This document shows, in pieces, positions 1 through 5,597 of a DNA stretch of 7,509 bases. Within the stretch, counting starts at the first letter, position 1. Every line of letters starts with the position of its first letter. Location: contig NYWY01000026.1 of assembly GCA_002685335.1 (NCBI GenBank), positions 1-7,509 of the forward strand, read 5' to 3'. The stretch comes from Planctomycetaceae bacterium. GTDB taxonomy: Bacteria > Planctomycetota > Phycisphaerae > Phycisphaerales > SM1A02. The notes beneath the pieces were generated by a model that did no database searches, was not told where the DNA came from, and saw nothing but the letters and a program-made list of their open reading frames with translations. The position numbers and the translations under genes were made by a program.

Positions 1-62
1 CTGGCCGCCATGGCCATGCTGGATGCGAGGGCGGTGAAGATCATGGTGCTGACTGTTCGCAT
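1..62 (-). CDS. Start of a secreted or envelope protein (signal peptide only; 3' part outside window)
   Basis: Reading the minus strand from an ATG at 62-60 gives 20 complete codons, MRTVSTMIFTALASSMAMAA, before the window ends. This looks like a Sec signal peptide: a short basic start, a hydrophobic core (MIFTALASSMAMA) and a small-residue AMA-A cleavage-type end. An AGGAG Shine-Dalgarno sequence sits 6 nt upstream (69-73), the best ribosome binding site in the window, which strongly supports this start although the frame is very short here. The gene lies on the same strand as the upstream operon but is separated from it by 177 bp holding a likely terminator, so it probably starts its own transcription unit. 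The mature product cannot be identified from what is visible. Confidence 0.62.
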   Translation of the reverse strand, partial: MRTVSTMIFTALASSMAMAA

Positions 63-68
63 GAAAGT

Positions 69-73
69 CTCCT
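69..73 (-). promoter_or_regulatory. Ribosome binding site AGGAG for the gene starting at 62
   Basis: The minus strand reads AGGAG, then ACTTTC (6 nt), then ATG. This is near-ideal core and spacing and is the main evidence that the partial frame at 62-1 is a real gene. Confidence 0.65.
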
Positions 74-108
74 GGCCGGGCTCGTCAGAAGCCCTGACTC
101 TTTGAGTG

Positions 109-124
109 CGAGTATTACAACTCG
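109..124. promoter_or_regulatory. 16-bp dyad CGAGT-N6-ACTCG, possible operator or -10 region
   Basis: The plus strand reads CGAGTATTACAACTCG, a perfect 5-bp inverted repeat around an AT-rich 6-bp centre, about 47 bp upstream of the start at 62. On the minus strand the centre contains TAATAC (117-112), similar to a sigma70 -10 box, but no good -35 hexamer is found at 16-18 bp. A second small inverted repeat, GTCAG-N5-CTGAC, lies at 84-98 in the presumed leader. The dyad could be a repressor site over a promoter or could arise by chance. I infer regulation only from position and symmetry. Confidence 0.25.
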
Positions 125-176
125 TCTGGCAAACGTATCTGGGCGAGGTGTGCTGCACGAATCCGAATGAACCACG

Positions 177-216
177 AAAAAAAACGTGTGTCGGCCCTGG
201 CCGGTCCCGGCAGGGC
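177..216 (-). terminator. Likely rho-independent terminator of the NfeD-FloA-glycosyltransferase operon
   Basis: Downstream of the membrane protein stop at 240, the minus strand forms a GC-rich hairpin at 216-194: GCCCTG and CCGG pair with CCGG and CAGGGC, with one bulged base and a very tight loop. After a 9-nt spacer comes a run of eight T residues (184-177). The spacer is longer than in a classical intrinsic terminator, so efficiency is uncertain, but the location just after the last operon gene and before a new signal-peptide gene fits. Confidence 0.5.
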
Positions 217-239
217 ATATCGGGCGGGCGAGAGGTGGC

Positions 240-1256
240 TCAAGCGACGTCGGAGGATGGACCATCCGAACGGCTGGCCTGACCCTGTTCCGCGGATTTC
301 CTGGGCGTCCTGCGGACCGCCCGGTACCACCAGACGGCGGCGATCAGCCCGCAGGGAATCACCGCCGCGGCTTCGGCCACGCTCTCGACCAGAGCCAGTT
401 GCTTGAAGGTGGCGTCAAGTGCCTCACCATCGGTCGGGGTGGCGAGATAGCCGGCAAGCAGGCTGACGGCGGCTTCACGAAAACCGATGCGGCCGAGGGG
501 GTTCATCGCCACCACGAGGGCGGCGACCGCGATGATCAACAGGTCGCCGGATCCGAGTTCGATGCCCAGGATCTTTGCGGCGATCGCGATTCGGGCGGTC
601 CACATCGCGAGGTCGACGGTTCGAAGCACCAACCCGGCGGACAGCCAGCCGCGGTGGGTGAGCATCGGGAGACATCCGGGAATGAATCGTTCGAGCGGCC
701 TGGCGAGCAAGGGAATTCGGAAGAGTGCCGGTGCGGCCGCGACCAGCACCAGGAGAGGAATGCTGAAGATCGCCAACCAGAAGGGATCGAGGGAGGGATG
801 GACGACGGTCGCGCCGAACGCCGCCCCCATCACCGCCAGCATCGCGAAACTCACCGTGCCGAACCAGGCCATGAGCAGAAGAATCTTCATTCGATCGACC
901 CGCAGGTGGTAGATCACGCGGCTGAGCATGCCGATTCGGACGGGAGCGTAATTCAGAAGCCCGGAGGTGAAGTTCACCCCCTGAAGCACCCAGAATCGCT
1001 CTCGTCGAATTGGGCGGATGGTGGCCCAGAACAAGGCGCCGTTGGCCAGTTGGCTCACCAGTGAGGTCGCGACCATCGCGATGACCAACCAGGGGCTGGC
1101 CGCGCGAAGCCGTTCCCAGCCTTCTTCGCCACCACTCAAGGCGCCCTTGATGCACCAGCCCACGAGTACCAGGCCGATCGCGAATCCGATCAGCTGTAGC
1201 GCCAGTCGTCGACCGCGAGGCATTCCGGTGGTGACGTCGGACATGTCTTCGGTCAT
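240..1256 (-). CDS. LPG-synthase-TM/UPF0104-like integral membrane protein
   Basis: A 338-residue polytopic membrane protein with about eight hydrophobic segments (roughly residues 17-37, 54-78, 91-113, 124-151, 158-179, 204-230, 237-270 and 287-311) and a basic hydrophilic tail. The stretch NPLGRIGFREAA (252-263) resembles the conserved Pro-Gly-Gly-x-Gly-x-x-Glu turn of the lysylphosphatidylglycerol synthase transmembrane family, which includes UPF0104 proteins and the membrane half of archaeal AglD. No soluble aminoacyl-transfer domain is present, so it is not a full MprF. I chose the ATG at 1256: its first four bases overlap the glycosyltransferase stop as ATGA, and a run of seven G residues lies 6 nt upstream. 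The frame is open to 1292, which would add 12 residues and deepen the overlap. Next to a GT2 enzyme, a role in lipid-linked sugar transfer or transport is plausible but inferred. Confidence 0.82.
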   Translation of the reverse strand: MTEDMSDVTTGMPRGRRLALQLIGFAIGLVLVGWCIKGALSGGEEGWERLRAASPWLVIAMVATSLVSQLANGALFWATIRPIRRERFWVLQGVNFTSGLLNYAPVRIGMLSRVIYHLRVDRMKILLLMAWFGTVSFAMLAVMGAAFGATVVHPSLDPFWLAIFSIPLLVLVAAAPALFRIPLLARPLERFIPGCLPMLTHRGWLSAGLVLRTVDLAMWTARIAIAAKILGIELGSGDLLIIAVAALVVAMNPLGRIGFREAAVSLLAGYLATPTDGEALDATFKQLALVESVAEAAAVIPCGLIAAVWWYRAVRRTPRKSAEQGQASRSDGPSSDVA

Positions 1257-2011
1257 GCCTCGCCCCCCCGATGTCGGCGGGTCCTTCGCCATTCGCGGAG
1301 CATCGCCAGCACCGCCGCGATGCCATCTCGAGCACCGATCTTCTTGCCTTCGGAGAATGATCTCGGTTCGTAGGAGACGGGAGTCTCCATCAGCTTCGCG
1401 CCGTGTCGGGCGAGTGAGGCGGCAAGCTGAGGCTCAATGGCGAATCTGTTCTCATCGAGATCGGGAAGTATTCGTCTGAGCATCGGAACGCGAATGACCT
1501 TGTAGCAACACTCCATGTCGGAGAGGGAGAGGCCGGTCAAGACGTTCGAGATTCGCGTCAGCGTCTGGTTTCCAAGCCGGTGGATCCGTCGAATCGTCGT
1601 TCCACGCGAAGTACTCCATCGATTACCGAAGACGGCATCGATTTTCGGAGTCGCTTCGATGAGTATGGTGACGATTCGGGCGAGATCCGTGGGGTCGTAT
1701 TCCAGGTCGGCGTCCTGAACGCCGACCAGGTCGGCTTCGTCGGCGGTCTCGAGGATCTTCTGGAAACCGGTTCGCAGGGCGGCGCCCTTTCCCCGGTTCG
1801 CTTCGTGTTGCAGCAGTCGGACGTCGATCTCACGGTCGGATCCGGCGAGTCGCTTCGAGGCGTCCGCCGCGTTCGGGCCGCTGCCATCGTCCACCAGAAC
1901 GACGCTGGCCGACCAGCCTTCGGGCCAGGGGCAGGCTTCGAGGCGGTCGACGATGGTGTTCAGCGTCGATTCCTCGTCGAGGAATGGAATGACCACGTGC
2001 AGGACGGGCAC
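1253..2011 (-). CDS. Family 2 glycosyltransferase, polyprenyl/dolichyl-phosphate sugar synthase type
   Basis: A 252-residue GT-A enzyme without transmembrane segments, predicted to move a sugar from a nucleotide donor to a lipid phosphate on the cytoplasmic face. GT2 landmarks occur in order: VIPFLDEE (7-14) at the nucleotide-binding start, DDGS (41-44), NRGKGAALRTGF (72-83), the metal-binding DAD (100-102) within QDADLEYDP, DMECCYKVIR (165-174), and EPRSFSEGKKIGARDG (215-230). The last block is typical of dolichyl-phosphate mannose or glucose synthases and their bacterial relatives. The start is GTG at 2011, with GGAG 6 nt upstream (2018-2021). The stop overlaps the next start by 4 bp (ATGA), implying translational coupling to the membrane protein. 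Only 29 bp separate it from floA. The donor sugar and acceptor lipid cannot be read from the sequence. Confidence 0.9.
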   Translation of the reverse strand: MPVLHVVIPFLDEESTLNTIVDRLEACPWPEGWSASVVLVDDGSGPNAADASKRLAGSDREIDVRLLQHEANRGKGAALRTGFQKILETADEADLVGVQDADLEYDPTDLARIVTILIEATPKIDAVFGNRWSTSRGTTIRRIHRLGNQTLTRISNVLTGLSLSDMECCYKVIRVPMLRRILPDLDENRFAIEPQLAASLARHGAKLMETPVSYEPRSFSEGKKIGARDGIAAVLAMLREWRRTRRHRGGEA

Positions 2012-2017
2012 GGTGTG

Positions 2018-2021
2018 CTCC
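2018..2021 (-). promoter_or_regulatory. Ribosome binding site GGAG supporting a GTG start for the glycosyltransferase
   Basis: The minus strand reads GGAG, CACACC, GTG. The 6-nt spacing, together with VLHVVIPF beginning immediately afterwards as in other GT2 enzymes, makes this GTG the preferred start. Confidence 0.55.
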
Positions 2022-2040
2022 GGCGGATGTCGCCGCGGGG

Positions 2041-3039
2041 TCAGTCGTCGGTTCGGTCGTCCTCGTCCGCCACGGTGTTCCGCATCGCGGTGTCGGCGAT
2101 CACGTTCTGCATCCGGTAGTAGTCCATGACGCCGAGGTGGCCATCGCGGAACGCGGCGGCCATCGCCTTGGGCACTTCGCTTTCGGCCAGAATGACCAAT
2201 GCCCGGTTCTTGGCGGCGTCGGCATTGTGTTCCGCTTCCTGAGCCACGGCCAGGGCCCGCCGCTGTTCCGCTTCGGCCTGGTATCGCTTGGTGTCCGCTT
2301 CGGCCTGGTCGGTCTGGAGCTGGGCGCCGATGTTGGCCCCGACGTCGATGTCGGCGATGTCGATCGAAAGGATCTCGAAAGCGGTTCCGGAATCGAGTCC
2401 CTTCTGAAGCACGGTCTTGGAGATCCGATCCGGATTCTCAAGCACCTTCTTGTGGCTTTCGGCCGAGCCGATCGTGGAAATGATGCCCTCGCCGACCCGG
2501 GCGATGATCGTTTCCTCGGTCGCACCACCGACCAGCCGTGCGATGTTCGTGCGGACGGTCACCCGAGCTCGAGCTCGAAGCTGGATGCCATCGCCGGCCA
2601 CGGCATCGATGGTGGTCCGGGTGGAACCGGGGCTCGGACAGTCGATCACCTTCGGGTCGACCGAGGTTCGGACCGCTTCGAGAATGTCCCGGCCTGCGAG
2701 GTCGATCGCGGTCGCGCGGTCCCAGGGAAGATCGATCTTCGCCTTGTCCGCGGCGATCATGGCGCGAACCACTCGCTCGATGTTGCCACCGGCAAGGAAG
2801 TGAGCCTCGAGCGGGGCCGCCTTCAGTTCGAGGCCGGCTTTCTTGGCCGAAATCCGGTTCAGCACGATCGCGGAGGGTTGAACCTTCCGGAGTCGCATCA
2901 TGAAGAGGTCGAGCAGGCCCACGGGGGCGCCCGAAACGACGGACTGGATCCAGAGACCGACGAATCGACCCAGTACCGCGATGGCGATGAGCAGGACCAG
3001 TCCGACAACACTGAGAGCGACGATTTGCCAGGTGGGCAT
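2041..3039 (-). CDS. floA: Flotillin-like protein FloA (YqfA/UPF0365 family)
   Basis: A 332-residue SPFH-family membrane scaffold protein, almost the length of Bacillus subtilis FloA. Family members assemble into foci in functional membrane microdomains and work with NfeD proteins. The N-terminus has a transmembrane segment (about 5-24) followed by a second hydrophobic stretch (26-47). The SPFH core spans roughly 50-235. An Ala/Glu/Gln-rich helical region (about 244-290, [20 protein letters not shown]) is the expected coiled-coil oligomerisation zone. The end, [20 protein letters not shown] followed by [14 protein letters not shown], closely matches the diagnostic FloA C-terminal block. The tail is acidic (DEDDRTDD). 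The ATG at 3039 has GGAG 7 nt upstream (3047-3050). It follows the short NfeD gene by 42 bp, as in yqeZ-yqfA-type operons, and precedes the glycosyltransferase by 29 bp. Confidence 0.95.
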   Translation of the reverse strand: MPTWQIVALSVVGLVLLIAIAVLGRFVGLWIQSVVSGAPVGLLDLFMMRLRKVQPSAIVLNRISAKKAGLELKAAPLEAHFLAGGNIERVVRAMIAADKAKIDLPWDRATAIDLAGRDILEAVRTSVDPKVIDCPSPGSTRTTIDAVAGDGIQLRARARVTVRTNIARLVGGATEETIIARVGEGIISTIGSAESHKKVLENPDRISKTVLQKGLDSGTAFEILSIDIADIDVGANIGAQLQTDQAEADTKRYQAEAEQRRALAVAQEAEHNADAAKNRALVILAESEVPKAMAAAFRDGHLGVMDYYRMQNVIADTAMRNTVADEDDRTDD

Positions 3040-3081
3040 GGGGGGACTCCGAAGACGAGAAGACGGCAGTCTACGTCCGAT

Positions 3082-3699
3082 TCAACGGCGAGGCCGAACC
3101 TTGATCTGGTCATCGACGATCTCGACGATCTCGACTTCGACGCCTTCCTCGATGACTCCGGACTCGGCCAGGGCGTCGCGGCGATGATCGTCGATGCGAA
3201 TCACGCCGATCGGACGGAGCGGGGTCACGGTGGTGGCCACCCGGCCGATCATCGATTCTTCGCGGGCGACGGCCTCTCGGCGATCGGCGGCGAGTTCGGC
3301 TTCCACGCCTTGTTCATCACGACCCTCGGCGTCCACCGCATCGGTTCCTCCCAGGATGAGCCGGCGCCCGATCGGACTCTGGGACCAGAGTTTGACGCCG
3401 TAGACGAGGAGAAAGGGCGTGGCGATCAGGTACGTGAGGATCGCGAGTCCACCGGCGCTGCCGGAATACTGGAAGAACGCGATGATCGAACCGACGGCGG
3501 AGATGCCGCACAGGATCCCGACCATTCCGGCCGTGGGGATGAAGATCTCCACCGCGAAGAGGATGAGGGCGAGAACTCCGAGCCCGAACCCGACGGAAAG
3601 CCAGAAGGGATCACCTGACTCCGAGCCACCGGTGACACCGGTCTGGGCGAGCACCATCAGCGGTTCGAAGACGAGGCCGGACCGAGGTGTGATGTTCAT
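3082..3699 (-). CDS. Short NfeD-family membrane protein (no protease domain)
   Basis: A 205-residue protein with three hydrophobic segments (about 32-54, 57-78, 83-105), an acidic linker (120-148) and a C-terminal NfeD OB-fold-like domain (about 150-203) with GRVATTVTPLRPIGVIRIDD and EEGVEVEIVEIVDDQIKV. The phrase 'TxLRPxGxIRI' is characteristic of NfeD domains. The ClpP-class protease domain of long NfeD proteins is absent. Its ATG at 3699 overlaps the stop of the long NfeD gene by 4 bp (ATGA); a GGTGGAG lies 11 nt upstream, rather far, so translation is probably coupled. NfeD domains are thought to bind SPFH scaffolds, so FloA, encoded 42 bp downstream, is the likely partner. The tandem codons for EIVEIV give a small 9-nt repeat near 3114-3140. 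Confidence 0.9.
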   Translation of the reverse strand: MNITPRSGLVFEPLMVLAQTGVTGGSESGDPFWLSVGFGLGVLALILFAVEIFIPTAGMVGILCGISAVGSIIAFFQYSGSAGGLAILTYLIATPFLLVYGVKLWSQSPIGRRLILGGTDAVDAEGRDEQGVEAELAADRREAVAREESMIGRVATTVTPLRPIGVIRIDDHRRDALAESGVIEEGVEVEIVEIVDDQIKVRPRR

Positions 3700-5447
3700 G
3701 ATTCGAGGGTCTCCACCTGAACGCCGAAACGGTCTGAGGCGACGACTCTAACCGGCGTGTCGACGTCGATGAAGGCGCCGGTGCTGCGGGCATCGACGAT
3801 TCGCCCGCCGATTTCGACTCGCCCCGCGGTTCGCAGGGGAGTGGTGGTTCGACCGATGGCACCAAGGGAGATCGGAGGATGGCGGTCCGATCGACGTGAT
3901 CGTCCCGGAGGTCCCTCGGAAGCACCGTCGCCGCCGATTTCCGCGGAGAGGATGAAGCCTCGGCCGAGCTTCGTGTGGGGAAGGGATCGCCACGCGAGCC
4001 AGATTCCCACTCCGGCGACCAGCATCCCGATCGAAGTGGTGCCGATACCGCGAAGAAGATCGGATCGGACGGCGGGCGAGAAGGGATCTCCGGAGACGAA
4101 GGTCCCGACGAGCCCGGCGAAGATGCACAGGCCGCCGAGGATTCCCACGAAGCCGATCCCCGGCAGGAAGAAGAGTTCCAGGGCGACCAGGCCCAGCCCG
4201 ATCACGACCGCGACCACCGTCCACCAGTCACTGAGTCCGGTGAGCAGCGGGGCGCCGAGAAGGATGGCGAGGCTCACCAGGGCGATCAGACCGAAGACCC
4301 CGTAACCGGGGGCGGACGCCTCGAGGAAGAACCCGATGAGAAACGCCGCGATCAAGACGGCGCGGACGGGCCACAGGGTGAGCATCCGGACCAGCGACTC
4401 GGACCAGGTCTCATCGAGGCGGATCGTCTGGTTGGAGCCGAGGAAGGTCTTCAGTTCCGCTTCGTTCGCGATGGTGCCGCTGCTGAATCCGTAGGCGATC
4501 GCCTCGTCCGCCTGGAGAACGAGGAGTTCGTCCGAAGATACGACCTGACCGAGCGAAACCCAGTCCGCGGCCGCTTCCGGGCCCAGAACCGGTCGGCTGG
4601 ATGGCATTTCCTGAACGAATTCGATGGCGAGATCTCGCTCTTCCGGGTTGGTCGGGGCCTCGCCCTGGTTGATTCGGGCCGGCCCGGTCAGCAGGCCGGT
4701 CTCCTCGTCTCTCGCCGGGGGTGCGGGGAGCCGTTGAACGCGGGTGGCGACCGGTGGTTCACCGAAAATGCGTTCGTATTCGGCGGCGTCGACGAAGAGT
4801 CGATCGCCGTTCGTCCGATTTCGGATCAACCAGAGTTCGATGTCGACCGCGACGAATGCCTGGACCAGTTTTTCGTCCCAGCCCTGACGCCGAGCATCGG
4901 AGACCAGTTCCGAGAGGAGCGGTGCTTCGATCTTGGCCCGCTCGGCGGCGGGGAGTTTCTGAAGTCCCGCCAGCGGCACGGCTCGAATCGGGGCGGCATC
5001 CCCGAAGACCCCCGTGGGCGTGGTCACGATTTCACGAGTCGCCAGTGCGATGATCGTTCCGGCACTGAAGGCTCGCGGTCGTATCCACGCGATGGTGTTG
5101 GCCGGTGCCTTGGTTCGGATCAGTTCGAGGATTTCGAACGTGGCCTGGAGATCACCGCCGGGGGTGTCGATCTCGAGCACCACGGCATCCGCACCCTGGG
5201 CGGTGGCGGCCTCGAGGCGTCGCTCGAGCGAGTGTTTCGTGATTCCGTCGATCGGGCCATGGATGGAGATGATCGCCACGGTGTCCGCTTTGCGGCCAGC
5301 CGGAATCACTTCCTCGCCGAACGGCCGGATCACGGTGGCGGCGAGCGTCGGTGCCACCGCAAGGGCGAGGAGGAGCGTGGTCGTGAGCAGCAGGACACCG
5401 CGTCGAAGGATCCTGACGGCGGCGGAACTCGTGGTGCTGGTCCTCAT
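3696..5447 (-). CDS. Long NfeD protein: membrane-bound ClpP-class serine protease
   Basis: 583 residues from the ATG at 5447. A basic start and a hydrophobic stretch ending in LAA (about 17-37) form a signal peptide. A ClpP/SppA-like protease domain follows (about 55-330): DTPGG (94-98) gives the oxyanion-type loop, FSAG (127-130) carries the candidate nucleophile Ser128, and Lys172 in ERAKIEAP is placed like the catalytic lysine of archaeal PH1510. Five membrane segments lie at about 357-376, 381-402, 409-429, 432-450 and 469-486, followed by a Ser/Arg/Gly linker and an NfeD OB-fold (527-583: GRTTTPLRTAGRVEIGG, DTPVRVV). Family members cleave hydrophobic segments of membrane proteins such as stomatin. 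The start is uncertain: ATGs at 5456 and 5465 are in frame, and only 5447 has a GGAG nearby (3 nt, short). The frame is open to 5549, but that extension runs through the terminator hairpin. It is the first gene of the five-gene set. Confidence 0.9.
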   Translation of the reverse strand: MRTSTTSSAAVRILRRGVLLLTTTLLLALAVAPTLAATVIRPFGEEVIPAGRKADTVAIISIHGPIDGITKHSLERRLEAATAQGADAVVLEIDTPGGDLQATFEILELIRTKAPANTIAWIRPRAFSAGTIIALATREIVTTPTGVFGDAAPIRAVPLAGLQKLPAAERAKIEAPLLSELVSDARRQGWDEKLVQAFVAVDIELWLIRNRTNGDRLFVDAAEYERIFGEPPVATRVQRLPAPPARDEETGLLTGPARINQGEAPTNPEERDLAIEFVQEMPSSRPVLGPEAAADWVSLGQVVSSDELLVLQADEAIAYGFSSGTIANEAELKTFLGSNQTIRLDETWSESLVRMLTLWPVRAVLIAAFLIGFFLEASAPGYGVFGLIALVSLAILLGAPLLTGLSDWWTVVAVVIGLGLVALELFFLPGIGFVGILGGLCIFAGLVGTFVSGDPFSPAVRSDLLRGIGTTSIGMLVAGVGIWLAWRSLPHTKLGRGFILSAEIGGDGASEGPPGRSRRSDRHPPISLGAIGRTTTPLRTAGRVEIGGRIVDARSTGAFIDVDTPVRVVASDRFGVQVETLES

Positions 5448-5508
5448 GATCTCCATGGTACGCATCGAAGATGATCCGGGAGACCGCCGCAAGACCGATT
5501 GTCGGACC

Positions 5509-5546
5509 AAATGAACACCGCCCGTGGCCAAGGGCCACGGGCGGTG
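5509..5546 (-). terminator. Intrinsic terminator of the prepilin pair
   Basis: A perfect 14-bp inverted repeat, CACCGCCCGTGGCC (5516-5529) and its complement (5533-5546), encloses a 3-nt loop. On the minus strand it is followed at once by TTCATTT (5515-5509). It lies 51 bp after the prepilin stop at 5598 and before the NfeD operon, so it probably separates two transcription units. The plus-strand side has no T-rich tail, which supports minus-strand use. Confidence 0.8.
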
Positions 5547-5559
5547 CATTTCGGTCGGT

Positions 5560-5590
5560 GGTTCCGGGCGGACGGCCGCCGGATGGAACC
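5560..5590 (-). repeat. Second GC-rich hairpin in the prepilin 3' untranslated region
   Basis: GGTTCC (5560-5565) pairs with GGAACC (5585-5590), and inside it GGCGG pairs with CCGCC, leaving a 4-nt loop and small asymmetric bulges. It sits 7 bp past the prepilin stop and 13 bp before the terminator hairpin. It may stabilise the 3' end of the transcript. No function is shown by the sequence itself. Confidence 0.45.
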
Positions 5591-5597
5591 GTTGGGA

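Noticed and set aside
41..330. Small minus-strand frames of 74 and 71 residues around the operon end
   Set aside because: They overlap the 3' end of the membrane protein gene, the terminator or the new promoter region, contain no domain or hydrophobic signal, and lack a good ribosome binding site.
186..1064. 292-residue plus-strand open frame
   Set aside because: Antisense to the LPG-synthase-like membrane protein and running through the terminator hairpin. It is rich in His, Glu, Gly and Arg without a fold signature.
2564..2577. 14-bp perfect palindrome CGAGCTCGAGCTCG
   Set aside because: It is inside floA and simply encodes alternating Arg-Ala codons in the SPFH core (RARARV), so symmetry from codon repetition is the simpler explanation.
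3114..3142. Short tandem repeat of GAGATCGTC-like units
   Set aside because: It encodes the EIVEIV beta-strand of the short NfeD OB-fold. Only about two imperfect units are present, so it is not a satellite or regulatory repeat.
2137..3618. 493-residue plus-strand open frame
   Set aside because: Antisense to floA and the short NfeD gene, spanning both and their intergenic gap. The composition is typical of a shadow frame and no motif is recognisable.
3975..5474. 499-residue plus-strand open frame
   Set aside because: It lies entirely antisense to the well-supported long NfeD gene. Its product is a polar, Gly/Asp/Glu/Arg-rich sequence with no recognisable domain, as expected from GC-biased codons read backwards.
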